A stretch of DNA of 12,628 bases, from NCBI GenBank assembly GCA_003024985.2, contig PXIH01S0009857.1. One strand, given 5' to 3'. The DNA is from Euperipatoides rowelli (lineage: Eukaryota; Onychophora; Udeonychophora; Euonychophora; Peripatopsidae). The translations under genes were made by a program, and so were the position numbers. The notes under the pieces were generated by a model, which did not search any database, was not told the origin of the DNA, and saw nothing but the letters and a program-made list of their open reading frames with translations. Below are positions 1 through 8,224 of the stretch, piece by piece. Position 1 is the stretch's first letter. Each line of letters begins with the position of its first letter.

Positions 1-1387
1 TTTAACGCTAACAAATAGGCTACTATTTAAATACAAGATGATATTTTAATATAATGGTATATGGTTTGACTATTACTATGCAGATTGACAAATATTTTAT
101 ATCACATAATGTTTTAATGTCAACGAGAATTGTATTTTATATTTTGAATAGCTGATGCTGAATAGTAAGTAGCCTATTCAACTATTTCAATGCTAAAAAG
201 CATTTCAATTCACTATGTCATGTGATGAATAAATAAAAATTGGATAGGATGGAGTATAATTAAACAATGGTATAGTAGAATAGCAAAGGGAGATTTATAA
301 AACAATGAAAAATGTTCTATAATATAAGGCTGAATCCTTATCAATATTCTACAAATAAAAACGAAAAATAATAGAAAATAAAACACTGATTTATTAAATG
401 TTATACTAACATGAACCTTTTGATTTTATTCCTAATAGAATTTCCTGATGGTTCTAATTGTTACTCTTGATAAATTACTTTATTAAATTTTGAGTTCATT
501 TTAGACTCATTTATAAATAATTAATAAATTAATTTTTAAAATGGCTGTATCATTTTTCTATTTACTTTATAATAGTATCTTTATGTACTATTTGTCACAA
601 AATTTGATCCTGAACATATTTTGGGATTCTTAGGAATGTTAATTTTCTCCCTCTCCAATCCCTACTAATAAAAAAAAAAAAAAATATTCATGCTGAAACA
701 ATATAATTTGTGATTAAATCCTAACTATATTATTTTTTGTAATACATTGTTGTCTCAATAAAATTAGATCATACTTAAATGAGATTCATTATTTTGATAA
801 GAAAATATAAGAGGGGGATATAGTAGTAAATACTTTAGGGGAACTATGTAGGTTCTATCCACATTCATTCTAAAGACAAATTTGAAAAGCAAATGGAACA
901 TGTCCTAGAATATCAATTCTTTCATTACTTTTCTTAAGGTGGGACCTATAGAGAGCTCTATTACCCTATTTAAGCTCAAAGCAATATTCTGCAAGCTATT
1001 TAAATCTGAACTATTTACTTCTACACAGTTGAATGTGAGCGATGAAGAACTAATGTTCTATAACATTTGAGAAAAGTCGATGTACCTGAGCAGCCATATA
1101 AAATTAAATGTTGTAGAACATTTTAAAGCAAATTTCCAATATCCAATATTGCAAACCTAGGTAAAACTGTGCCATATTTGGAAATTTTGAAAATAAGATT
1201 TTGATTGTTCAGAACCAAATTAGTTATATGTTACAGTATAAGTAGATGAAAAACAAAAGTCATCGACTTGTTCTGGCAATAAAGTTGAACATTTTTTTTT
1301 TCGAATTTAAATTCATTTGAAGATTTTGTCCTTCTTTATACTGTATAACAAACAATATTATTTCTGTTTTATAAAACTACATTTTAA
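1..1387. other. AT-rich noncoding flank downstream of the host gene
   Basis: No reading frame here looks like protein: frames are short and full of TAA stops. I see no tRNA, rRNA or coding exon on either strand. The contents are A/T homopolymers (for example the A run near 670-684 and the T run near 1292-1300), a 12-bp palindrome GAATTTAAATTC at 1303-1314, and an imperfect inverted repeat at 1052-1122 listed separately. It lies beyond the 3' end of the minus-strand gene ending at 2064, so it is intergenic or distal 3' UTR. Absence of a gene is judged by eye only. Confidence 0.6.
1052..1122. repeat. Inverted repeat, 17-bp arms with one mismatch
   Basis: The arm AATGTTCTATAACATTT (1052-1068) is matched in reverse complement by 1106-1122 with one mismatch (a possible G:U pair in RNA), enclosing a 37-nt loop. 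A second, gapped inverted pair lies just downstream (about 1129-1144 with 1172-1190, TTTCCAATAT against ATATTTGGAAA). Together they could be the remains of a small foldback element. No target duplication was recognised. Confidence 0.5.
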
Positions 1388-1649
1388 ACATGTAGGGTGT
1401 TGAATCAAAATGCAACATGTCCACCAAGAAACAAAATTGAGTTAAGGATAGAAACATATTCTTTAAAGCGGTTTTGAACAGTTATCTATCATTAAATTTT
1501 TTTAAACTAAAAAAAAAATAATGTTTTAATTTAATCATGCATATTGATTTTTGTATACCATCAAGTTATAGAGTACTGTGTTTTTTGTGTTTCCTGAAAA
1601 ATAAAACATAATGGACAAGTTGCATTTTGATTCAAACCTCCTCACATGT
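1388..1649. mobile_element. Small MITE-like unit with terminal inverted repeats
   Basis: The left arm (about 1396-1423) and right arm (about 1612-1642) are inverted copies sharing GAATCAAAATGCAAC followed by TGTCCA, with only a few mismatches and one small gap. The hexamer ACATGT flanks both arms (1388-1393 and 1644-1649). It could be a target duplication, or, being palindromic, simply the tips of the arms. The interior (about 190 bp) is AT-rich and noncoding. The form suggests a nonautonomous DNA transposon of about 260 bp. The family is not recognised. Confidence 0.55.
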
Positions 1650-1699
1650 TGTACAACATTTGTTCCTCATGTGGTATAGCTTTTGGGTCTCCTAACAAT

Positions 1700-1725
1700 G
1701 AAAATTAGAACAATGTCTAATTTTC
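1700..1725. repeat. Perfect 10-bp hairpin
   Basis: GAAAATTAGA (1700-1709) and TCTAATTTTC (1716-1725) are exact reverse complements around a 6-nt loop. It lies beyond the likely poly(A) site of the minus-strand gene. The role is unknown, and chance formation in AT-rich DNA is possible. Confidence 0.5.
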
Positions 1726-1853
1726 GTATATTTAAAATTTTACTAGATCACCCTAACTATAACAATAATTTAGATTCTAAGCTTAACAATTTAGATCCTA
1801 ATTGTAACATTGTATGATATATATTTAAGTTCATTGTTGGCCAAATTGCCTTT

Positions 1854-1859
1854 TTTATT
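1854..1859 (-). promoter_or_regulatory. Candidate polyadenylation signal of the host gene
   Basis: TTTATT on the plus strand reads AATAAA on the minus strand, about 205 nt past the stop codon at 2064-2066. It is the first exact hexamer I find downstream, which makes it a plausible 3' end. Such hexamers are frequent in AT-rich DNA and no transcript evidence is available. Confidence 0.35.
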
Positions 1860-2063
1860 TATGATTTTGAACATAGGCCTTAATTATACTGAATTATTAA
1901 TCTTCAAAATAGTTATTCCCCTTGGTTTAATACTTATTTTTAAATATATCTAAATTCAATAATTTTGAAGTTCAGATTTAGCCTATCTTTCATAAAAAAC
2001 AACTTATTTATGACAACCAAGAAGCATTAAAAAAAGGCATAATAAAGTATTAAATTTCAACAT

Positions 2064-2429
2064 TCATTCAACAGTAACATCTGTTGTGTGATTTTTCAAT
2101 TTTGTAAACAATTGAAAAGAATTATTTAAAATAAATAAAAAGTCTCTCAAAACTACATAGTCTCTACTATTAATTAAGAAATCATCTTCAACTGGTGGGA
2201 AATGAGTGAAAATCTGTATAGAATTCAAACTTTCATTTCTTAACTGTTGATATGCAGAAAATAGTTCACATTGCAGATCTTGTATTTCAGAAGTTAGTAA
2301 TTCTTTAAGTCCATTGACTATATGCGGTAGTATATNCTCTCTATTTGACTGATCAAGATAAACATCATGAAGAAAGAAATAGAATACTTGGACATTTTGA
2401 AAAGTAATGTTCAATGAAATATCCATGCT
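2064..2429 (-). CDS. Terminal coding exon, probable CNTF/CLCF1-like helical cytokine
   Basis: The exon encodes 121 residues ending in TGA (2064-2066). It starts at AGC (2427-2429), directly after a good acceptor (pyrimidine-rich tract then TTTACAG), so the ATG at 2424-2426 is internal and not a start. The protein has alternating predicted helices and a single Cys (DLQCELF). Four sequons (NIT, NES, NNS, NHT) point to the secretory route. Near the C-terminus, RDYVVLRDFLF...F.KLK matches the spacing of helix D in CLCF1/CNTF (D-[FY]-x2-L-[KR]-[ED]-[LF]...F-x-[KR]-LK). Near the start, FQNVQVFYFFL matches the helix-B pattern (N-x2-[AV]-[YF]-x2-[LF]-L). Phase-0 introns are typical of class I helical cytokine genes. 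One codon holds an N (2336). Exon reality is well supported; the family is an inference. An Unpaired-like JAK/STAT ligand is an alternative. Confidence 0.6.
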   Translation of the reverse strand, partial: SMDISLNITFQNVQVFYFFLHDVYLDQSNREXILPHIVNGLKELLTSEIQDLQCELFSAYQQLRNESLNSIQIFTHFPPVEDDFLINSRDYVVLRDFLFILNNSFQLFTKLKNHTTDVTVE

Positions 2430-2454
2430 CTGTAAAGAAAAAGAAAATGAAATT
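2430..2454 (-). promoter_or_regulatory. 3' splice site of the terminal exon
   Basis: On the minus strand a run of pyrimidines (TTTTCTTTTTCTTTACAG) ends in AG at 2431-2430 and is followed by the coding exon in phase 0. It is the strongest acceptor-like site seen in the window and it decides the start of the terminal exon. Confidence 0.7.
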
Positions 2455-2844
2455 ATTGTTTATTTTTGAAAATATTGAAAAAATAAAATAAAGATTAATT
2501 AATTTACTTAAAGTTATTTTAAAATATGGTCAACAAAAGTTTGTAAATACCTATCATTTTCCTCACCAACAAAACAACAAAAATAAACTAAAGATAATAA
2601 GAAATATAAGGTGTAATACAACCAAAAAGGTTCACACCTGCTTACCTCAAACCCATTAACAAATTATTTATTAAAGAGTATACAGTTTCACGTTTTAACT
2701 TCTAAACTCAGCATTATATACAGTAAATAAAATAAACACATACAAAATGGGATATTTCCACATTTTTTAAAATTATCTTTATGACTGGCAGTAAGGCCTT
2801 TAAGCTTATAGCATCTATTCTTCAGGTTCTTTTGTTTTTAAAAA

Positions 2845-2869
2845 CATTTCCTCTCTCAGAGAGGAAATG
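2845..2869. repeat. 25-bp palindrome in the intron
   Basis: CATTTCCTCTCT and AGAGAGGAAATG are exact reverse complements around a single central base. The symmetry does not extend into the flanks, so this is not visibly the centre of a larger foldback element. It could form a tight hairpin or cruciform. No function is assigned. Confidence 0.6.
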
Positions 2870-3078
2870 ACCATTTATTTATACTAGTAATTACAATCTT
2901 TATTGTTTTCTACACTGTTCTCTACCATGTTGAATGACTTTTATGATCATACTGAGTTATTCTTCAATTTATAATCTTAAGACCTTCTAATGGGACCAAT
3001 TTGTTTAGAGCACTTTTCTGAGTCGAACTAACTCAGGAAAAAAAACCCTCAAAAATGTTTTGTCCCTGCTAGTGGTCG

Positions 3079-3142
3079 GTCCTTGAATCTCCAACATATT
3101 TATCCTGCACTTTCTGTGGTGGTCCTTGTTACCTCATTGCCA
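3079..3142 (-). repeat. Possible SINE head with tRNA-like A and B boxes
   Basis: On the minus strand TGGCAATGAGG (3142-3132) matches the RNA polymerase III A-box consensus at about 10 of 11 positions. GATTCAAGGAC (3089-3079) matches the B box at about 9 of 11, with 42 nt between, a usual distance. The patch is less AT-rich than its surroundings. I find no A-rich tail or target duplications on the expected (lower-coordinate) side, so a chance match is quite possible. Confidence 0.2.
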
Positions 3143-3286
3143 GGATGCCAAGACAGGTTCATTATTTTATGCATTATAGTTATTTTAAACATAACCTTTG
3201 ACCCAAATTTCTATGCAATTAATCAAAATCAAATCATTAATTAGTTCATAAATAATTTTGCCTAAGCCTTCAAAAAATTAAATATT

Positions 3287-3308
3287 AAAAAAAAAAAAAA
3301 AAAAAAAA
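3287..3308 (+). repeat. Poly(A) run, 22 bases
   Basis: An uninterrupted run of 22 A. It could be the tail of an old retroposed copy, but no recognisable body or target duplication was found beside it, so it is listed only as a homopolymer. Its length may be uncertain in the assembly. Confidence 0.8.
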
Positions 3309-3561
3309 CACCATTCAAAAAATCTTTTAGCATTAACAGACATTTATAATCCACTTTTAACATTGGAACAGTAACCATAGATTTGCCACACTCTCATGGT
3401 TTTGGATTTTATAAATAATCCTATAAGGTAATTTTTTAAAAAATCTGAAAATTTATGTACCTTTTGAATATATTATCCCTATAGTAGTTGTCAATTGTTA
3501 CAGCCTAGATGATAATTGTTTTTAAGAGCTCTAATATTTATTTTTAAGAAAAATCAGTTAC

Positions 3562-3609
3562 CTGGCTCACAGGTAGTTGGACTGCATCAAAGGATCTTAT
3601 CGTGGCCAT
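3562..3609 (-). CDS. Candidate alternative first coding exon of the host gene
   Basis: On the minus strand an ATG (3609-3607) opens 16 codons, MATIRSFDAVQLPVSQ, ending in CAG directly before GTAACT, a usable donor. The exon ends in phase 0, which is what the terminal exon starting at 2429 needs. Its frame is closed by a TGA seven codons upstream of the ATG. The stretch is less AT-rich than its surroundings. Its QLP..SQ resembles QLPLLSNQ in the exon at 12375-12473, which would make the two mutually exclusive 5' exons. The product would start without a signal peptide. Against it: the ORF is short and there is no visible promoter. A chance ORF next to a GT is possible. Confidence 0.28.
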
Positions 3610-4233
3610 GTATACAAAGAAAATGTTTCAAGGTAAAATGAAAAAGAACACAAATGAAACTAAGGATAATGTAAATTAATAAGAAGATCCAAGATTAGAA
3701 TAAGATTTCATTAGAAACAAATGCCAATATAAATAAAATTCAGTCTGTTAACTCTTATTGTCTTGTATTAATTTTTTAGGTGTGTTTAAAATAAATAAAT
3801 GATAAACATTAAGCAAAGAGCCAAGCTGTGATTGGTCATTTATTAATATTTCTAATGTTGTCCTGATTACTGAATAAATTACAAGATTACAAGGAAAGAG
3901 TTTTAATAAAAATAATAAGTATTAATATTTTAAATGTAGGAAGTAAACGTATGCTACAATGTTGTAATAGATGCATTTGCAAAAACAATGCAAGATGCAA
4001 AGTTTAATTTTGATACCTGCTTTCTATTAAATATTTCTTTGAATATTGAATTGCTTAATATTTCATTGTTTTCCAAAAGCAAATGTTACATTGATATGTT
4101 TCAATTGAAATGGAATAAGAAAAAAAAAAAAAAAACCTTTATTAATTTTTTTTTAAAGAAAAAAGAATAAAACATTTATTAGCTTAAATATTTCTTTTGT
4201 ATAAATTTTCCAGAGGGGTGGAAATAAATAATG

Positions 4234-4268
4234 TGCAGGAGCACAAATAATACAAATGTGATCCTGCA
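4234..4268. repeat. Hairpin with 12-bp arms
   Basis: TGCAGGAGCACA (4234-4245) and TGTGATCCTGCA (4257-4268) pair at 11 of 12 positions around an 11-nt loop. The stem is richer in G and C than the surrounding intron, which makes it stand out. It is too short for a standard animal pre-miRNA. The role is unknown. Confidence 0.55.
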
Positions 4269-5478
4269 AAATTGGCTTAAGAATTACTTATAAATTTTGC
4301 AATTAATTTAAAAAAAAAATGATATCATATAGATCTTTAATGCTAAAAATATAAATAATCGAACAAAAATCATGAATACTCTGTATTCAAATTGTATCAA
4401 AGTACTCAGAAATTGATATTTGGGCATTTTAAAACTGTAAGTAAGTTGAAAATAATAAACAAGAGAGGGCTGGGTTTGTTAAATGTGATGGAACTTAAAA
4501 CCTTGTTGGTTATAATATTATAAATAAAGCTTTTGGAAACAATATATTAAAAAAATAGGGCTGTGTCAAATATTATAAATGAAAGACTTTTTAAGAAATG
4601 GCATAATAACTCTGTTCATGTTTAAAATATAATAAAATTAAACTAATTTTACTAGTATTAATTAAAAAAATAATAATAAAGTAGTGAAAGAACAGAGTGT
4701 TGATTTTTTAAAATATAGAAATTGACATTTAAATTTAACCGGCATCTATAGGATAGAAACTTATGTAATTTCTGATCCAAATGCTTTTGAATATTTTGCC
4801 TACAATTGAGGCTATATATGGAATGAGTATGGTTATAGATAATAATCTGGAACTGTGTATTATGTCATTCAGAGGATAAAAGCTTAGTAAATTTGTCTAA
4901 TTGTACTATTAAGGTTGTGAAATGTTTTAAAAATGAAATTACTTTATGAAGAAGAAATATACAATTCAAATTGAAACTCTATATTTTACTTTGAAGATAT
5001 TTCAAAAATTTCCAAAAATATTTTGTAATTTTATATGGTTTGTTATTTGGAAGTTTAAATGTATGGTTTGATTTAACAATAAAGTGTAAACTGGTCTATT
5101 GCTTTATTTTTACAAGAAATACATAATTGTTATACTAAAGATCTATTTGATTTAAACTGGATTTTGTTGATACTTTATGGGATAAAGAACTATTATATTA
5201 GATTAATAATATTTTATGTATGATGATACAGTTAAAGTCTTTATTTTGTTTTGGGATATGGAGATAGTGTTTCCTTTTTTTTTTACAATTTGAATTGTTC
5301 ATATATATATGATTTTTTTTTAATGAAGATGGTGAGGTTTTTTTGGGATGTTTTATTCAGATAATATTTATAAAATTGTAAATTTTTTTTTATGTTTGTT
5401 TTAGTGTGCATAAGTTAAATGATATTAATTGATATGCATGTTTTGTCATTAGCTTATGCATTATATGAAACTTTGTAT

Positions 5479-5502
5479 TTTTATTTTAATATTAAAATAA
5501 AA
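5479..5502. repeat. Perfect 24-bp AT palindrome
   Basis: TTTTATTTTAAT (5479-5490) is followed immediately by its exact reverse complement (5491-5502). It consists only of A and T, so its information content is low, but exact symmetry over 24 bp is uncommon. It could extrude as a cruciform. Confidence 0.6.
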
Positions 5503-5983
5503 TAAAAATTGCTTGAAAAGAATAAACTGTTGATGCCTGTTTTATTAGGAATTCAATTAATTCTATTTTTTATTGCAAGTATATTGAATCATAATCTGAA
5601 TCTTTATTACTTAGGCAGTTATTTATTCTAAAATAAAAAGTAATAATTATGTGCCTTGTAAATGTATGTTTAAACATATATCATGCAGACATGTTTTAGT
5701 TTTATGGCTTTAGGTTAATATGCTATACTGTTAGCTTCATGGCAAAATTTCTCTTGAAAAATGCATGTATGTGGAAAGGGGATAAAAAGTGTCTTAAAGC
5801 AATACAATCCTAAAAATAAAATTAAAAAAACAAAAAAGAAACATAAAATGTGGTACAATTTTCTTATAATGTGTGGCACTAGTGTAACAGCATACAACTG
5901 AAGAACATCCTCATGACATTACTAACATAGGACATAGTGAGAATTTTGTACTATTTTTGGCAAACATTATTCCAATTCATAAA

Positions 5984-6000
5984 TTTTTTTTTTTTTTTTT
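5984..6000 (-). repeat. Poly(T) run, 17 bases
   Basis: An uninterrupted T run, equivalent to poly(A) on the minus strand. No retroelement body is recognisable on the expected side (higher coordinates). Listed as a homopolymer only. Confidence 0.75.
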
Positions 6001-6613
6001 ATAACTTGTTATGTAGTCCTAACTAATGAAGATTTTTATATGAATGAGAATATAGAGAATGGGTACAATTTATTCAAACAGAATTTCCAGTTGTCTTCCA
6101 TAAAGAAATAACAGAACATAGGAATTATTTTGTTGAACATAATGCCAAAGTTAATAATTCAGATATGCATTTGGTTAAAAAGTTTGATCATTAAACAATT
6201 CATCTTAAAAACTTATTTGCTGAAGATCATTTGTAACAACTCTCAACAGATGGGATCTTAAAACTAAACAATATTTAGATATAGAATGTCCTGTGATTGT
6301 TGTAATCTATGATAAATGTATGTGGTGCAGACCTACGTGACTCACTAATTGTATTATATTGAAGTTTAAATATGTTCAAAAAAATATTAACTTAATAGCT
6401 GTGGATAAAAAATGTACTATCACTTTTCAATTTCAAATTAAGATATTTCAGAATGACTGTAAAACAAAAATAAAAAAAACAAAGTAGTTAATTAGAACCT
6501 AACATATTATAGACTATCAATATTAACATTGAAATCTAACCAAGACATTGCCATTTACTAATACATGACTTCAAACTTGATCCATTCATAAATGCAGCTT
6601 CCTTCTTTTATTT

Positions 6614-6616
6614 ATA
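6614..6616. repeat. Left target-site duplication TTA of the 5.6 kb transposon
   Basis: TTA directly precedes the left inverted repeat (TAGTTGGGG...), and TTA (12247-12249) directly follows the right one (...CCCCCGACTA). The pairing depends on where the tip is placed. A 3-bp duplication is allowed for Academ and for PIF/Harbinger elements, and a 3-bp match in AT-rich DNA is weak evidence alone. Confidence 0.45.
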
Positions 6617-6853
6617 GTTGGGGAGCACTTATATGGGAAAATGGGAAAACTAATTCTGTGCGCAACTTTGTGATTAAAATTAGTGTTTGGTAATGTTAGA
6701 TTCAGCTACCTACAGGCTTTCAGAAAAACCATGGTGAAAGGCCAGCATTTGCTGCTGAAATAAGCTATGACATCACAAAGGTTACCCTAAATTCTTAATA
6801 GAATTGGCTAAATTTATGACCCTATGGAATTAAAAATAATGTTAAAAATCATA
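6617..6853 (+). repeat. Left terminal inverted repeat
   Basis: It pairs with 12029-12246 in reverse orientation. The clearest block is near 6773-6804, where ACAAAGGTTACCCTAAATTC and the bases following it (to TAGAATT) are identical in both copies. Other shared blocks are AATTCTGTG, GATTCAGCTA, GGCTTTCAGAAAA, CCATGGTGA, CATTTGCTGCTGA, AAATTTATGA and ATTAAAAATAATGTTAAAA. The outer 40 bases are less alike, with a G-rich tip and a length difference of about 12 bases. An insert of about 8 bases near 6820 explains most of the remaining size difference. Confidence 0.85.
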
Positions 6854-7030
6854 CTTATAGCAAATGTTTTATAAGAAACATATTAGCCTTATTAATATAG
6901 TTTTCCCATATAACTGGTCACTGACTATTTATACTTTTTACATCAAGTGTAAGTCAAGTGTAACGTAAACCATTACTGCCAATTAATTTAAAAATTGTGT
7001 CTTAGGTAGAATTATTATGTTCTTTATGTA
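6854..7030. other. Left subterminal region of the transposon
   Basis: AT-rich noncoding sequence between the inner edge of the left inverted repeat and the mariner insertion, which continues at 7366-7484. It would have held the promoter and 5' leader of the transposon gene. No motif is distinctive enough to name. Confidence 0.4.
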
Positions 7031-7363
7031 CGATGGCTGTTCAAAAAGTATCAAGACTGAATTTTTTCACAAACACCGTGGTAGTTACATTGATTTTTAC
7101 TTAGTCCTCTTCAAAGTACATCCCTTCTGCAACTACACATTTAGTCCACTAGTGCTGCCATTGTCCATAACATTTCTGCTAGTCCGATTGTGGAATGGAC
7201 TTAAGCTCTCTCATCATAATTTTGTTTAATTTATTCCACATCCTCAAAACAATGTCCTTTAAGAATACACTTTAATTTAGGGAATAAGAAGAAGTCACAT
7301 ATTTATTGGCCTTGGTGACTTTTATTAAAAGAATCAGTCTCAATACTTTTTGAACAGCCCTCG
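7031..7363 (-). mobile_element. Internally deleted mariner remnant
   Basis: Terminal inverted repeats of 30 bp (7031-7060 and 7334-7363, CGA(T/G)GGCTGTTCAAAAAGTAT...) match at about 27 of 30 positions, and TA lies on both outer sides (7029-7030, 7364-7365), the standard Tc1/mariner duplication. On the minus strand the interior encodes a decayed mariner transposase C-terminus: CDFFLFPKLK at 7299-7270, in which the Asp is the third catalytic residue of the DD34D triad, then LKGHCFEDVE, then WQH.WTKCVVAEGMYFEED near 7160-7104. In-frame stops follow DVE, precede WTK and follow EED. The first two thirds of the gene are missing, with the deletion joint near 7300-7325. It is a later insertion into the Academ-like element. 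The mariner subfamily is not assigned. Confidence 0.88.
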
Positions 7364-7484
7364 TATATACTTGTTTATGTCTTTTATTTTTATATATATG
7401 TTTATTATAATGTACATGACATGATATTGAAAGTAATTTTTTTTATAGGTACATGATATACATCAGTGATTGATATTTTATATC
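7364..7484. other. Noncoding leader between mariner and the transposon gene
   Basis: AT-rich sequence with partial direct repeats (GTACATGACATGATA and GTACATGATATAC) ahead of the probable start codon at 7485. No clear TATA or initiator motif can be separated from the background. Confidence 0.35.
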
Positions 7485-8223
7485 ATGGAAGGTACACTTC
7501 AAGTTCAATTACCACCATCAAAACTAACATCATTGGTACTCTAGTGTAGATTTCAACCTTTGTGTGTTATGCCAGAAAAAGGATTGTGCTCCATTAGTTG
7601 AAGAATCCAAGTCATGTGATAAATTATTTGTTTCATCAGCTACTCGATTGTGATGTGGAGATAATGAATTTAGGCAAGCTGCAGAAGCATTTTGTTGCAA
7701 AACAGAAACAGAATTAAGGGAACTGATATGCCATTGGCATCTTGCTTGCACACACAAAGTACAGTTGCAGCGATTTGAGTCAAAGTTTATGAACATCGAG
7801 ACGTGAGGAAAAATCTGAAACTTCTTCTAATGAAGTGGCAAAAGGCCAACCATATACACAGTCACATGGTGTTAGATTGGAACGAGATGTCTGCTTCTTT
7901 TGTGATTAACCCAAGACCATCCATTAAGCACAGTTGTAACCAGGGCTGCTGGTGTGAAGATACACACTGCAGTTAGTATGAGTACAAATGAGTCATGGAA
8001 AGTAAAATTAGATGATTTAATAGATCCAAATGATGCACAAGCTTATGATATTTCATATCACAATGAATGCTATACAAAGAATGTAACTAATGTTCTAAGA
8101 TCAACAGCCACCAGCAATGCAGCACCTGATAACAGCATCACTCATTGTGCAAGTGTACAAGAATTTATTAGTTGTGTTAGGAGTGCTCTTTGTGAGGGAA
8201 AAATAGTATCTATGACAGGCTGA
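7485..8223 (+). pseudogene. Transposase N-terminus with two Cys/His zinc motifs
   Basis: First motif: CVLC (7561-7572) followed about 55 codons later by CHWHLAC (7729-7749), interrupted by TGA at 7651-7653. Second motif: CFFC (7892-7903, in another frame), then after a stop (7907-7909) and a frame change, DPNDAQAYD and YHNEC (8056-8070). Each is a C-x2-C followed by H-x3-C, a likely zinc-binding unit that in transposases usually contacts DNA. Frame changes lie near 7540, 7800 and 7910-7950. The segment ends at TGA 8221-8223, with the reading continuing in another frame. Confidence 0.65.
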
Positions 8224-8224
8224 A

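Larger units (their letters stand above)
2455..3561. other. Intronic noncoding DNA
   Basis: This AT-rich stretch has no convincing exon. It holds a 25-bp near-perfect palindrome (2845-2869), a small stem CTGAGT/ACTCAG (3018-3036), a slightly GC-richer patch around 3055-3160 with weak tRNA-like boxes, and a 22-base A run (3287-3308). A donor-like GAG/GTAAGC on the minus strand near 2642-2650 has no open exon upstream. Confidence 0.55.
3610..6613. other. Intronic noncoding DNA between candidate exon and transposon
   Basis: Three kilobases of AT-rich intron with no supported exon, RNA gene or recognisable transposon. It contains the 12-bp-stem hairpin at 4234-4268, a 9-bp inverted pair ACTCTGTTC/GAACAGAGT (4609-4617, 4690-4698), a 24-bp perfect AT palindrome (5479-5502), T-rich tracts near 5270-5390, and a 17-base T run (5984-6000). 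Two open frames of about 60 codons (3988-4170 plus, 5715-5897 minus) have only the Lys/Phe-rich composition expected of random AT-rich DNA. Confidence 0.6.

Noticed and set aside
1850-2063. AUUUA instability motifs in the probable 3' UTR, expected of cytokine mRNA
   Set aside because: Several occur on the minus strand, but such pentamers are common by chance at this base composition, so they add no evidence.
2642-2700. Strong donor-like GAG/GTAAGC on the minus strand as a possible extra exon end
   Set aside because: The compatible frame is open for only about six codons and no acceptor precedes it. A noncoding exon cannot be excluded but is unsupported.
3098-3165. ATG-led minus-strand frame ending near GAG/GTAACA, as a possible exon
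   Set aside because: Only ten codons, overlapping the SINE-like patch, with a phase that gains nothing for the host gene.
3287-3308. Poly(A) run as the tail of a processed retrocopy or SINE
   Set aside because: No gene-like or SINE-like body on the plus strand upstream and no flanking target duplication. The tRNA-like boxes nearby are on the opposite strand.
3988-4170. Plus-strand frame of 60 codons ending in a poly-Lys stretch
   Set aside because: It runs through an A homopolymer and has random AT-rich composition.
5715-5897. Minus-strand frame of 60 codons with a hydrophobic stretch resembling a signal peptide or membrane segment
   Set aside because: The hydrophobicity comes from T-rich codons in AT-rich DNA. 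No splice context or conserved motif supports it.
7017-7229. Plus-strand open frame of 70 codons
   Set aside because: It overlaps the mariner remnant on the opposite strand of its transposase and starts outside the element, so it is a chance frame.
7530-7796. Open minus-strand frame of 88 codons with several Cys and His
   Set aside because: It is the antisense of the transposase N-terminal zinc region. The plus strand gives the recognisable CVLC and CHWHLAC motifs.
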